The notes beneath the pieces are model-generated. The model did no database searches. It had not been told where the DNA came from and was given only the letters and a program-made list of their open reading frames with translations. Source: Ignavibacteriota bacterium (GTDB taxonomy: Bacteria > Bacteroidota > Ignavibacteria > Tepidaquicellales > Tepidaquicellaceae). Taken from it: DNA of 64,000 nucleotides. The stretch spans positions 212,037-276,036 of the forward strand of contig JACREY010000017.1 in NCBI GenBank assembly GCA_016218085.1. The letters are read 5' to 3'. Made by a program: the position numbers and the translations under genes. Below, piece after piece: positions 8,494 to 17,632 of this stretch (within the stretch, counting starts at the first letter, position 1; each line of letters starts with the position of its first letter).

Positions 8494-9195
8494 ATGACAG
8501 ACAGCATATTTGATTTCTTAAGTACTGCTTTATCAGGCAGTTCAGCTGCCGCCGTTCTTGCGTCCTTCGGTTGGGGAATTATCAGCGTCCTGTTAAGCCC
8601 GTGTCACCTATCCAGCATTCCGCTTGTAGTAGGATTTATCAACTCGCAGGGTGAAATCACTTTAAAAAGAACTTTTATAATTTCATTTGTTTTCGGAATT
8701 GGTATTTTAATCACAATAGCTTTGATAGGAGTTATTACCGCATTAGCGGGCAGATTAATGGGAGATGTTGGAGCAACAGGCAACTACATTGTTGCTGCTG
8801 TTTTTTTTATAATGGGTTTGTATCTGATGGATATAATAAAGCTTCCGTGGGATGCGGCAAGCATAAAGCCAACAAAGCAAAAAGGAGTTCTTGCCGCATT
8901 AATTCTCGGACTTCTATTCGGTATCGGGCTTGGTCCCTGCACGTTTGCTTATATGGCTCCGGTACTCGGAGTCGTCTTTCAGGTGGCAAAAACAAATATT
9001 TTTTATTCGGTAATCTTGCTTCTGGCTTTTGGAATCGGGCATATTCTGGTAATCGTAGCCGCAGGAACATTGACAAAAAAAGTACAGCAATATCTTAACT
9101 GGACTGAAAAATCAAAAGCCGCAAAATATATTAAACGAATTTGCGGCTTACTTGTGATTTTCGGAGGGGTTTATATGATTTATAATACTTTATAA
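8494..9195 (+). CDS. CcdA/DsbD-type transmembrane thiol reductant carrier
   Basis: A 233-residue protein with six predicted membrane helices, the size of CcdA. Two conserved cysteines occupy the expected helix positions: Cys37 in LLSPCHLS and Cys149 in GLGPCTFAY. CcdA moves electrons from cytoplasmic thioredoxin to periplasmic thioredoxin-like proteins. Immediate neighbours are a CVPC lipoprotein upstream and a TlpA-like protein 8 bases downstream, both plausible partners. No cytochrome c maturation genes are nearby, so its clients here are probably the cluster's own thioredoxin-like proteins. Confidence 0.9.
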   Translation: MTDSIFDFLSTALSGSSAAAVLASFGWGIISVLLSPCHLSSIPLVVGFINSQGEITLKRTFIISFVFGIGILITIALIGVITALAGRLMGDVGATGNYIVAAVFFIMGLYLMDIIKLPWDAASIKPTKQKGVLAALILGLLFGIGLGPCTFAYMAPVLGVVFQVAKTNIFYSVILLLAFGIGHILVIVAAGTLTKKVQQYLNWTEKSKAAKYIKRICGLLVIFGGVYMIYNTL

Positions 9196-9203
9196 AAAAC
9201 ATT

Positions 9204-9698
9204 ATGAAAAAGTTATTAGTATTAATAATAATATTTTTATCTCAATCATCATTTTCTGTTTCTCAAACCTATACGGACTTTGTTGCTGATGACATAAACG
9301 GATATGAAATAAAATTAAGTTCTTTTGTAGAAAAAGGACCTGTTATGCTCGGATTCTGGCGTTCATGGTGTCCTTCTTGCAAAGAGGAGCAGAAAAATAT
9401 GCAAATCATATATGAAAAATATAAGAACAAAGGATTTTCATACATTGGAGTTAATATTGACAACCAAAAATCTGTTTCAAAAGTGAAATCATATGTCTCA
9501 ACTATGGGATTCACATTTCACGTTATCCTCGACACTGACAAAAAAATATTCGAAATGTACGGAGGCAGCGAGGAAGCCGTTCCTTATTACTTAATAATCG
9601 GAAAAGATAAAAAAATCTTCAGCACACATTTGGGGTATAAAACCGGTGATGAAAAAATGATTGAGGATGAAATAATAAATGCATTAGGAATTAAATAA
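9204..9698 (+). CDS. TlpA/ResA-like periplasmic thioredoxin
   Basis: A 164-residue secreted protein. Residues 1-21 are a signal peptide ending near SVSQ. The redoxin domain has the WCPSC active site at 55-59 and a cis-proline in EAVPYYLII. The pattern FWRSWCPSCKEEQKNMQ is typical of TlpA/ResA. It is translated 8 bases after ccdA, so it is a probable acceptor of electrons from that protein. The physiological target is not evident. Confidence 0.9.
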   Translation: MKKLLVLIIIFLSQSSFSVSQTYTDFVADDINGYEIKLSSFVEKGPVMLGFWRSWCPSCKEEQKNMQIIYEKYKNKGFSYIGVNIDNQKSVSKVKSYVSTMGFTFHVILDTDKKIFEMYGGSEEAVPYYLIIGKDKKIFSTHLGYKTGDEKMIEDEIINALGIK

Positions 9699-9703
9699 AA
9701 AAA

Positions 9704-11362
9704 ATGAGATTAAATATCTCAATATTGCTTCTTTTTCTTTTTTACTTTTACAGTAATGCTTATTCACAAATTTCTCCGAATATAAAAGCATCATTGAATA
9801 ATATTTTCAGGTATGGCAACGGAAAAGAAACATTTAACGGTAAAGATAATGCAAAGGAATATTTTGAAAACATTGGCGATGCAAGATTTCAGGTAAATGA
9901 TATTATTTTCGGAATGAGATATGAAATCAGTGACCCGATTGAGTATGGAAGTGACTTCAAAGGAATAAGAAAAAGATTTGTAGAGTATAAAGGCTCTGAC
10001 ATACTGAATGTAAGAGCCGGGGATTTCTGGGAAGTAATCGGAAGAGGGCTTACCCTTAATACTTTTGAGCAAAGACAATTGTTTTTTGATACAGGTATAG
10101 ACGGGGTAAGAGTTATATTTAAAAAAAATCTCGGAGAGAAGCACCCAATAAAAATAAAATCAGAAATCCTCGGCGGGAATATAGAATACAGGGATTTCTT
10201 AAATCCCAATAGAGTAGAATCATATAAAGTTAGAGATTTTAATTTTGAAATATCACCATTTAAATTTTTAAATGTCGGAACTAATTATGTTTATGCCACG
10301 GGAAGCATTCCTTCGGGAAATGTTGTGACAGAAATCAAATCTTATATTCCGGAATTATTTGCAAACATTAACCTTCCTAATTTTCAGATATATTCTTCTT
10401 ATGCACATAAACACACGAATACAAATGCAAACGTGCTTTACCCTTTTAATCTGTCCGCTGACGGGGATGCTTTTTATGGTTCCGTCTCGTACACTAAGCC
10501 TGGTTTAGGAATTACATTTGAATACAAAAATTACAGGTTTGATTTAACTACACCTGATAACCAAAGCACCGAAAGACCTACAAAAATGCTCCCATTCCAG
10601 AATCCACCCACCGCTGTGAAAGAACACACTACAACCCTGACCTCGAGAACACCTCACGTAGTAGATTTTAACGATGAAGTTGGCGGACAATTAGAGATTA
10701 TGTGGTCGCCGAAAGATAATTTATTCTTCGTTTTAAATGGAAGTATTGCTTCCAGACATTATAGTTTTTCAGATATTGATACGGGTTCAAGAGTTATGTT
10801 TAAAGCAAATGACAGAAAATATAATTTCATTCCTTCGCTCGATAATGCGTTTTCACCATACTGGGAGGTTAGTATAGAATCGGAATATAATATATCCGAT
10901 AAATTATTTTTAAAATCCGGTTTATATAAACAATACGGAGTTTTGTATAATGATATTTTTCCAAACGGTTCGGATAAAAAAACTTTGTTAACAGTACCTT
11001 TGGAAATGAGATATACGGTTAAAAAAGATTATACACTTAAATTTCTATTTGAAAATCAATGGGCTAATTATTTATTAAGAATACCGGATTATCAAAATTT
11101 TACAAATCAATTTGTGGCAATCAGCTTATCCAAATCACCTGATTTTTCATTTACTTTAAGTTCGGAATTCACAAGCGACAAATTAGAGCCAACGGGAAAA
11201 AGTAATTGGGTTGAAGCAGAGGTATCATATAATGTTAACTCATCGAATGTAGTTATAGCATCTTATGGCTCCGAGCGGGGGGGACTTAAATGCACAAGCG
11301 GAATATGCAGGTATGTAAATCCTTTTAACGGATTCAGATTAACAATACAATCAAAATTTTAA
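9704..11362 (+). CDS. Outer-membrane beta-barrel-like protein (DUF6029 type)
   Basis: A 552-residue secreted protein with signal peptide (to about residue 22, ending NAYSQ) and a long series of amphipathic strands. The N-terminal part, with VRAGDFWEVIGRGLTL and FDTGIDGVRVIFKK, resembles the DUF6029 family of Bacteroidota, predicted outer-membrane proteins of unknown function. It ends in a barrel-like terminal strand (FRLTIQSKF). It starts 5 bases after the tlpA-like gene, so it is probably co-transcribed with the thiol-redox genes. No enzymatic motif is visible. Confidence 0.72.
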   Translation: MRLNISILLLFLFYFYSNAYSQISPNIKASLNNIFRYGNGKETFNGKDNAKEYFENIGDARFQVNDIIFGMRYEISDPIEYGSDFKGIRKRFVEYKGSDILNVRAGDFWEVIGRGLTLNTFEQRQLFFDTGIDGVRVIFKKNLGEKHPIKIKSEILGGNIEYRDFLNPNRVESYKVRDFNFEISPFKFLNVGTNYVYATGSIPSGNVVTEIKSYIPELFANINLPNFQIYSSYAHKHTNTNANVLYPFNLSADGDAFYGSVSYTKPGLGITFEYKNYRFDLTTPDNQSTERPTKMLPFQNPPTAVKEHTTTLTSRTPHVVDFNDEVGGQLEIMWSPKDNLFFVLNGSIASRHYSFSDIDTGSRVMFKANDRKYNFIPSLDNAFSPYWEVSIESEYNISDKLFLKSGLYKQYGVLYNDIFPNGSDKKTLLTVPLEMRYTVKKDYTLKFLFENQWANYLLRIPDYQNFTNQFVAISLSKSPDFSFTLSSEFTSDKLEPTGKSNWVEAEVSYNVNSSNVVIASYGSERGGLKCTSGICRYVNPFNGFRLTIQSKF

Positions 11363-11363
11363 T

Positions 11364-12155
11364 TTGAAAAAATTTTACATACAAATATTCATCTTATTAA
11401 TTTCGTTTTTTGTGCTTTCCTGCGAGGATAATCTTAATTCTCCCGTGCATACCGATCCTGATTTAAAAGCAAACAGCAAGGTACTGATAGAACTGTTTTC
11501 AAATGTTATGTGTGTTGCTTGTGTTCAATCGGCAAACTACTGCGACGATATTACTTACCTGCGCGGGGTAACCATAAATGATACAAATGTAATCACAATA
11601 AATATTCATACATCTTTATTCCCGGGTGACCCTTTCTATGCTTTTAACAATTCTATGAACGGTTCACGTGAAGATTATTATAATGTATTGTTTAATCCGG
11701 CAGGATATTTAATGGGAAGCATAATGACTTCACCCTTTTCTACGGAGCAATGGACAAATCAGGTAAATCAAAGATTGAATAAAACAAATTCTATTTCGAT
11801 TTTACTCAGCAATATTGTAGATACTCTTTCAAGAACAGGAAATCTAAGCATAACTATTGGACAGGTTGACGGACTGTCTAACTCTGACCTGAAATTATAT
11901 GCCGTTGTTACGGAATCAAATTTATACTTCAATTCACCTAATGGAAAAACAAATTACAATAATATCTTAAGACAAATGCTTAACGGCTATAACGGAGAAG
12001 ATGTTACAATTAGTCCGGGACAACCTGTAAGTATTATTAAAGAATATACACTTGACAGCAGAATAATTTTGAAAAATTCACAAATTATTGTATTTATACA
12101 GAATAATTCTTCAAAAGAAATTCTTGGAGTAGATAAAATTAAAATATTACATTGA
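11364..12155 (+). CDS. Omp28-like thioredoxin-fold lipoprotein
   Basis: A 263-residue lipoprotein beginning with TTG one base after the previous stop. The signal peptide ends with a lipobox Cys near residue 20 (FFVLSCED). The segment VLIELFSNVMCVACVQSANY contains a CVAC pair where Omp28-related proteins have their CxxC after a first thioredoxin strand. The rest is beta-rich and lacks recognisable motifs. The protein continues the theme of surface-exposed CxxC proteins in this region. Family assignment rests on the short motif only. Confidence 0.6.
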   Translation: MKKFYIQIFILLISFFVLSCEDNLNSPVHTDPDLKANSKVLIELFSNVMCVACVQSANYCDDITYLRGVTINDTNVITINIHTSLFPGDPFYAFNNSMNGSREDYYNVLFNPAGYLMGSIMTSPFSTEQWTNQVNQRLNKTNSISILLSNIVDTLSRTGNLSITIGQVDGLSNSDLKLYAVVTESNLYFNSPNGKTNYNNILRQMLNGYNGEDVTISPGQPVSIIKEYTLDSRIILKNSQIIVFIQNNSSKEILGVDKIKILH

Positions 12156-12368
12156 AATATTTTAAAGTAGTAATTCAGTACTTTAATCTCCAAAAAAGTT
12201 AAATACAAAAACTGACGAATCACCCACAAAACTGACGAACGATATGTAAACACACCCTGATTAAATGCTTTTAAAACAGATATTTTATGGCATAAATTTT
12301 GTATTAATAACATCGATATACTTTATTATTTTCAATTCTAACTAAAATAGTTATTAAAACAAAAATTT

Positions 12369-13277
12369 ATGGCACAAAAAAGAAAACTCTTAATTACAGT
12401 TTTACTTGTTCTATTCCCGATTATTCTGCTTGCGCAGGAACACGAAAACATGAAAAGCGGAAAAGGATTCTGGGATTTTATTTTTTCGATTAAATATATT
12501 GCCGTATTTATTTTTACGGGTCTGACTTTATTTTTTCTCTGGTATGGAAAATTTTCATCAAAAGTCCGTGTATGGATTGTCGCATCTGCATTTTTAATTT
12601 TCGGAGTTATTCCGATTTTCTGGCACAATCTTTTCATTACACCTTCACCAATCTGTGCAACTACAAAACCGTTTTTATTCGGATTGAAACCTCAATTTCT
12701 TGCTACCCTTTCCGCGATAGGAATTCTTTCCCTGATAAGCGTTAAAGGATTTTGCTCAACTGCCTGTCCTGTTGGCGGATTGCAGGAACTGCTTTTTAAA
12801 ATTCCCTCCAGGAAATTCAAAATACCATTTAATATTACAAATTCAGTGAGAATCGGACTTTTTGTTTTTTTTCTTATTGTTGCCGTTACTCTTAAAACAT
12901 CCACTTACTTTTATTATAACCTGTTCGACCTTGTTCACTGGGAATTCGATATGCCTCTGTTTGACCTGATTGAATTTATTGTTTTTTTGATTCTGATTTT
13001 GACTGCAAGCGTTTTTCTTTTTAAACCGTTTTGCTATTTAATATGTCCAATGGGTATATATACCTGGATACTCGAGCATTTTTCGTTTTTGAAAATCAGA
13101 GTCAATAAAGATAAATGCACAAGCTGCGGAGATTGTGAAAAGAAAGCACCCTGCACTTCCGTAAAAGCAATTTTAGATGAAAAGCTAATAAGGGGTGACT
13201 GCCACCTTTGCGGTGAGTGTTTAACAGCTTGCAAATTCGGCGCCTTAAATTACGGAACACCGGTAAACACTAAATAA
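12369..13277 (+). CDS. Membrane polyferredoxin, NapH/NosR-C-terminal type
   Basis: A 302-residue membrane protein with about five helices and four cysteine clusters. Two are membrane-edge motifs of the NapH/NosR/CcoG type (CSTACPVGG and CYLICPMG). Two are C-terminal ferredoxin 4Fe-4S motifs (CTSCGDCEKKAPC and CHLCGECLTAC). Such proteins move electrons from the quinone pool or ferredoxin to periplasmic acceptors. It follows the thiol-redox genes after a 213-bp gap, so it may supply reductant to that system; this is inference. Its exact subfamily cannot be fixed. Confidence 0.85.
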   Translation: MAQKRKLLITVLLVLFPIILLAQEHENMKSGKGFWDFIFSIKYIAVFIFTGLTLFFLWYGKFSSKVRVWIVASAFLIFGVIPIFWHNLFITPSPICATTKPFLFGLKPQFLATLSAIGILSLISVKGFCSTACPVGGLQELLFKIPSRKFKIPFNITNSVRIGLFVFFLIVAVTLKTSTYFYYNLFDLVHWEFDMPLFDLIEFIVFLILILTASVFLFKPFCYLICPMGIYTWILEHFSFLKIRVNKDKCTSCGDCEKKAPCTSVKAILDEKLIRGDCHLCGECLTACKFGALNYGTPVNTK

Positions 13278-13286
13278 ATTGCACTA

Positions 13287-14669
13287 TTGAAAAAAATCAT
13301 TACACTTTTAATTTTATTTTGCTTTTATTCATCGGCAATATTCGGACAGGATATCGAATTTCTTAATTCGGATGAAGATACTGTAAAATATCATCCTGAA
13401 ATCAATTCGTATTTTAAAAAATCTTCAATAATTATCCCGATCTCGGAAATTGCAGGCATGAACAGCGGATTATGTTTGTTTAACAGGTTTGTTTCGCAGG
13501 AAAATTTCGCTAAAATATCATTCAGCTCGGTAGCAAATAATTTTAAAAAAGGATTTGTATGGGATAATGATTTTTTTGTTGTAAATCAATTCGCTCATCC
13601 TTATCACGGAAATATTTATTTTAACACGGCAAGAAGCAACGGTTATTCGTTTTGGGAGTCCGTTCCCTTTACACTCGGCGGAAGTTTAATGTGGGAAATG
13701 TTTATGGAAACAGACCCGCCTCAAACGAATGACCTTGTCAGTACCACTCTTGGAGGAGTCATGCTTGGAGAAATCACTTACAGATTATCTTCATTGATTC
13801 TTGACGAAAGCAAACGCGGTTTTGAAAGAACTTCGCGGGAAATATTAGGGGCTGTTATTAATCCTGCAAGAGGTTTTAACAGACTTATCAGAGGAGATAT
13901 TAACAGGCATACAAAATATAATGTGAATGATGTATATCCTTTTACAAGCAAATTAAATATTGGGTATGCCGAAATAAACCCAAGAAAAAAATTCAGTTTT
14001 GAGAAAAATAATTATCTGGCTGAATTATCGGTTATATATTTCAAAAATCTTTCGAGCAACGATTATAAACCGTTTGATGTATTCAGATTAAAACTCGGAA
14101 TAGACGCTCAGGAGGAAGATACTCCTTCTTCCTGGGTTGATGTTTACGGAATTCTATACGGAAAAAGATTAATTACATTAAAAGATAAAGTTTTAGTGCT
14201 CGGACTATTTCAGGATTTTGACTTCTATAACAATTCTATTTATAAACTTGGTGCACAAAGCGCAGGTCCCGGAATAATCATGAAAATACCTGTAACAAAA
14301 AAAATAAATTTTGCTGCAAATGTACATGCAAATCTTATAATTTTATCTGCACTAAATTCAATTTACAGAGGTGAAAACAGAGATTATGATTTCCTGATGG
14401 GAAGTAAGATTCTCACTGAGGGAATACTTGATGTCGGACCTTTCAGCCTGCAAATAGAATATAAGTTTTACTGGATGAAATCGATTAACGGTATAGAAGG
14501 CAAGCACACAATGGGCATATTAAATCCTAAATTATTCTTGAATATTTACAAGGGACTGGGTGCAGGTGCCGAATATTTATTTTACCACAGGCACAGTGTT
14601 TACAAAAATATTGAAACAACGAATCTTAATTTAACCGAGCACAGGTTTTATGTATCATACTGGCTGTAA
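13287..14669 (+). CDS. DUF3943 domain outer-membrane protein
   Basis: A 460-residue secreted protein starting with TTG nine bases after the polyferredoxin stop. It has a signal peptide to about residue 20 (SSAIFGQ). The segment QFAHPYHGNIYFNTARSN, followed by WESVPFTLGGSLMWEMFMET, is the recognisable core of DUF3943, a family of Bacteroidota and Proteobacteria thought to lie in the outer membrane. The second half alternates as barrel strands. The function is unknown. The stop overlaps the next gene by 20 bases, indicating translational coupling. Confidence 0.75.
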   Translation: MKKIITLLILFCFYSSAIFGQDIEFLNSDEDTVKYHPEINSYFKKSSIIIPISEIAGMNSGLCLFNRFVSQENFAKISFSSVANNFKKGFVWDNDFFVVNQFAHPYHGNIYFNTARSNGYSFWESVPFTLGGSLMWEMFMETDPPQTNDLVSTTLGGVMLGEITYRLSSLILDESKRGFERTSREILGAVINPARGFNRLIRGDINRHTKYNVNDVYPFTSKLNIGYAEINPRKKFSFEKNNYLAELSVIYFKNLSSNDYKPFDVFRLKLGIDAQEEDTPSSWVDVYGILYGKRLITLKDKVLVLGLFQDFDFYNNSIYKLGAQSAGPGIIMKIPVTKKINFAANVHANLIILSALNSIYRGENRDYDFLMGSKILTEGILDVGPFSLQIEYKFYWMKSINGIEGKHTMGILNPKLFLNIYKGLGAGAEYLFYHRHSVYKNIETTNLNLTEHRFYVSYWL

Positions 14670-15273
14670 TGTTAAATATTTTCTTTTAAGATTATCAATT
14701 ATTTTCGTATTAATCTTTACTGCGGTTTTTAATATTTCCGGAAATCTAAATGCACAATGCTCATCCGGCAATATTATAAAATGGTCAACATGGACTTTAA
14801 TTCAGTCTGTACCTTCCCCGGTTTTTTTTCGGGATAAAAATAATTACGGAAGCAGGCATAATTTCGGATTCAGATGGCAGATTACACCCGTAAATATTTC
14901 TTTTAGTATGAATAAATTGGTAAGTCCGGTATCTATTCTGAAAGTAAATCCCCTAAAAAGGCACAATGGTTCGATGGAAATTCTGCTTGAACCTCAATGG
15001 GCTATGGAAGATTTTAGTTATTCGGATTTAAAAAGATTCTCTCTCGGAACAGGTATGAGAATTTACTTTCCTTTGAAAGAATACGGAGAGTATTTATCTT
15101 CTTCGTTTGCAATTAAATATAACTTCCAAAAAAAGAATACCGGCACGGAAAATAATTGTTCGGGAATCGAAGCGGGTTTATATTCATTTTTCGGAATTGT
15201 CGGATTAAAATTTAATTATAACTTTAACAGCCCCTCCGAATATAACGTAAGTCTTAATTTAAAATATTATTAA
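14650..15273 (+). CDS. Secreted protein of unknown function
   Basis: A 207-residue protein whose ATG overlaps the end of the DUF3943 gene by 20 bases. Residues 10-36 form a signal-peptide-like hydrophobic segment ending in LNAQ. The rest alternates hydrophobic and polar residues and ends in aromatic-rich strands (YNVSLNLKYY), which suggests a small outer-membrane barrel. I recognise no family. The last base is shared with the next start codon, so it belongs to the same transcriptional unit. Confidence 0.65.
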   Translation: MYHTGCNVKYFLLRLSIIFVLIFTAVFNISGNLNAQCSSGNIIKWSTWTLIQSVPSPVFFRDKNNYGSRHNFGFRWQITPVNISFSMNKLVSPVSILKVNPLKRHNGSMEILLEPQWAMEDFSYSDLKRFSLGTGMRIYFPLKEYGEYLSSSFAIKYNFQKKNTGTENNCSGIEAGLYSFFGIVGLKFNYNFNSPSEYNVSLNLKYY

Positions 15274-16232
15274 TGGTGATTAGAGCTTTATACTATTCTT
15301 TATTTCTCTTCTTTGTATCAATATCAGGATGCGGAACCTTTAACGATATGTTTAAAAATATTGGGAATAACTTCAATACACCCGAAAAAGTAGTTAAGAT
15401 AAAAAATCCTATAAAAGATAATGTTGAATTATCCGCTTTATGGGTTGGGCATGTCACCGTATTACTGCAAATATTTGATAAGGTAATAATAACCGACCCT
15501 TATTTGAATAATAACATCGCAGAAATACAAAAACGTGTAGTTGAAACCGGAATAGAAATTAACGACTTGGATAAATGCGATATCATCCTTCTTTCACATT
15601 CCCATTTCGACCATTTGCAGCTCGGAAGCCTGAAAATTTTGAGTGAAAAATTTCCTTACGCTAAATTGGTCTTCCCGCTTGGCTTGGAAGAGTTTCTTCC
15701 CGATTACTCTTTTGATTTAATTCCTATGAGGAAAGCAGAAGAGCAAAATAAAATATATACCGGTGAAGTAAAATATATAGATGGTGTAAAAATCACTACG
15801 GTAGCAGCTTTTCACTGGGGAGGCCGGTATGGACTTGACGGATTAATTTGGGGTGAAGATGCATATACAGGTTTTATAATTGAATATAAAGGAATTACGG
15901 TATATTTCGCGGGAGATACATCCTATGATGATTATTTTTATAAATGGCTGGGAGATAATTATAATATTGATCTCTCAATAATTCCAATCGGACCCTGTAC
16001 AGACTGCACCGAAACAGATAAGCCGGGAAGACATTTATACCCAAAAGGTTCATTAAAAGTTCTTGAAGATACTAAATCGGAAGTTATGATTCCGGTTCAC
16101 TACGGAACTATCATAGAAAAATCACATCCCGATAAACCTGTCGAGATTTTAAAGTTATTGATAAAAGAAGATGTTAACAGTAATAATAGAGTTAAGATAT
16201 TGAAAATCGGAGAACAAATAATTTTAAAATAA
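15273..16232 (+). CDS. Metallo-beta-lactamase-fold lipoprotein
   Basis: A 319-residue hydrolase of the MBL fold, NAPE-PLD/UlaG-like branch. It has a lipoprotein-like signal (FFVSISGCG) with Cys20. The metal motif HSHFDH follows the LLSHSHFDHL strand near residue 110. A second metal Asp lies in YFAGDTSYDD, and the final His is in MIPVHYGT. ALWVGHVTVLLQ at the N-terminal strand is typical of this branch. The substrate is unknown; the periplasmic or surface location is unusual for it. It is the last gene of the rightward cluster. Confidence 0.82.
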   Translation: MVIRALYYSLFLFFVSISGCGTFNDMFKNIGNNFNTPEKVVKIKNPIKDNVELSALWVGHVTVLLQIFDKVIITDPYLNNNIAEIQKRVVETGIEINDLDKCDIILLSHSHFDHLQLGSLKILSEKFPYAKLVFPLGLEEFLPDYSFDLIPMRKAEEQNKIYTGEVKYIDGVKITTVAAFHWGGRYGLDGLIWGEDAYTGFIIEYKGITVYFAGDTSYDDYFYKWLGDNYNIDLSIIPIGPCTDCTETDKPGRHLYPKGSLKVLEDTKSEVMIPVHYGTIIEKSHPDKPVEILKLLIKEDVNSNNRVKILKIGEQIILK

Positions 16233-16244
16233 ATTAATTCAAAT

Positions 16245-16430
16245 CTAATAACTCATTTCATCGAGTTTTACTTTTCCTTTATACACTTTATAAATAATAA
16301 CGGTGTATGCGATTACAAAAGGCATACCTATTATTGCAATGATAAGCATAATACCGGGTGTTTTTTGGGAGGATGCGGCATTATATAAAATTTCCGAGCT
16401 AAAATTTCTGTATCCATTTAAAATCCGGTA
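16245..16430 (-). pseudogene. cydB: C-terminal remnant of cytochrome bd oxidase subunit II
   Basis: On the minus strand an open stretch with no start codon ends at the TAG at 16245-16247. It translates to a segment reading SSEILYNAASSQKTPGIML, then IGMPFVIAYTVIIYKVYKGK. This is the last-helix and C-terminal-tail pattern of CydB (small residues, then a helix with GMPFV-AYT). Upstream the frame closes with TAA at about the 3' end of the neighbouring methyltransferase gene, and no other CydB sequence remains. It is therefore a relic of roughly 55-60 codons. The call is from pattern recognition and has not been aligned. Confidence 0.7.
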
Positions 16431-16436
16431 TAATAA

Positions 16437-17075
16437 TTAATAATAATTTTCCGATTTACTAAATACAACAATATGAGCTGTTTTTGGTTCGTTTTTTATT
16501 TCCCTGATTATTTTCAATCCTGTTTCTTCGGATAAACCGTATATACCGTTATTTTTTAAAAACGTTTTGAAATTTCTATTGTGATTTTTTCCGGCAAGAA
16601 ATTCTACCACCCTGTTAATCATTCCCGCTATGCTCTTCGGATGAGGAACAAGATAATCGATAATAATAATTTTATCTGCATATGATGACAGCAGGTTGAG
16701 GATATTTGCCCTTTTTCTCTCGCTTATTTCGTGAATTACATATGATAAAACCGCAAAATCGTATTTGTCTTTAATTTCTTTTTTCTCAAGAAAAGATTTT
16801 ATATCACTATTGTAAAAAGTTATATTATCGTGAGGTTGTCTCTTAAGATTATTTTTTGCTGTCAGAATATTTTTCTCTGATGCATCTACTCCGTCTATTC
16901 TTTTGCAAATTCCCTGCAATCCGAAACATAATCTGCCTGTGCCGCATCCGGCATCGAGTAAGGATGAACCTTTGGGAATAAATTCTTTGATTTTCTCAAA
17001 AGCCCTGTCCTGATTCGGCGCTATTAATAAATCATAGAACCTGCCGTCATACCAGTGAGTAATATTTTCAACCAT
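16437..17075 (-). CDS. Class I SAM-dependent methyltransferase
   Basis: A 212-residue methyltransferase. SAM motif I is LLDAGCGTGRLC at about 39-50, followed by an acidic strand end (IDGVDAS) and motif IV-like FAVLSYVIHEI. The late HPKSIAGMINRVVEFLAG region is a typical lid or substrate segment of small-molecule or lipid methyltransferases. No substrate can be read. It stands alone, facing leftward, with the cydB relic just beyond its stop, so an insertion or deletion has probably reshaped this junction. Confidence 0.82.
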   Translation of the reverse strand: MVENITHWYDGRFYDLLIAPNQDRAFEKIKEFIPKGSSLLDAGCGTGRLCFGLQGICKRIDGVDASEKNILTAKNNLKRQPHDNITFYNSDIKSFLEKKEIKDKYDFAVLSYVIHEISERKRANILNLLSSYADKIIIIDYLVPHPKSIAGMINRVVEFLAGKNHNRNFKTFLKNNGIYGLSEETGLKIIREIKNEPKTAHIVVFSKSENYY

Positions 17076-17195
17076 TAAATAGTTAACTATTGTTCCCTTG
17101 AAAAATGAATAATGGAGATTTTAAATATCTCCGTACTTCAACTTGATGTCTTTTAGTGATTTCTTTTAAAACCCTCAATGAAAATTATATCAATT

Positions 17196-17597
17196 TCAAT
17201 TTTCATGATGATGCCCGTGCTCGTGACTATGTTGGTGATTATGATCGTGATGATGCTCGTGCTCTTTACACAGCTCACCATTATCTTTTATATTGCCTTT
17301 CAGCCATTCATCCAGAACTTTTTCTATATCACCTGAGCAGCCTCTTACAACCACAATGCCGTTACTGCTTAATTTATTAACAGCGCCACCTCCAATATTT
17401 CCCGCAAGCATAACCTTAACACCGATATTTCTTAATTTTTCAACGATATCCGATTTGCAGCCGCAGCCATTTGGCGAAGGAATTATTTCTTTATGAATAA
17501 TTTCTTTATTATCGTTTGTTGTGTAAACCATAAAGTTTTCACAATGTCCGAAATGATCGTCTACTTTTCCCGAATATGTTGGAATTGCAACTTTCAT
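17196..17597 (-). CDS. NifX/NifB-type iron-molybdenum cofactor-binding domain protein with His-rich tail
   Basis: A 133-residue protein of the dinitrogenase iron-molybdenum cofactor-binding family. It opens with MKVAIPTYSGKVDDHFGHC, the family's N-terminal strand and DxHFGxC motif. GGGAVNKLSSNGI and VVVRGCSGD complete the fold. The last 22 or so residues are mostly His (HEHHHDHNHQHSHEHGHHH), a probable metal-binding tail. It lies 35 bases downstream of cysK on the same strand. Outside nitrogenase clusters such proteins are linked to Fe-S or metal handling, and no nif genes are present here. Confidence 0.88.
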   Translation of the reverse strand: MKVAIPTYSGKVDDHFGHCENFMVYTTNDNKEIIHKEIIPSPNGCGCKSDIVEKLRNIGVKVMLAGNIGGGAVNKLSSNGIVVVRGCSGDIEKVLDEWLKGNIKDNGELCKEHEHHHDHNHQHSHEHGHHHEN

Positions 17598-17632
17598 TTT
17601 TGAATCTCCTTGTAATTAAATAAATTTGTATT

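Noticed and set aside
13287..15273. Frameshifted single gene suggested by the 20-base overlap of the DUF3943 and following genes
   Set aside because: The second frame has its own signal peptide, so these are two coupled genes.
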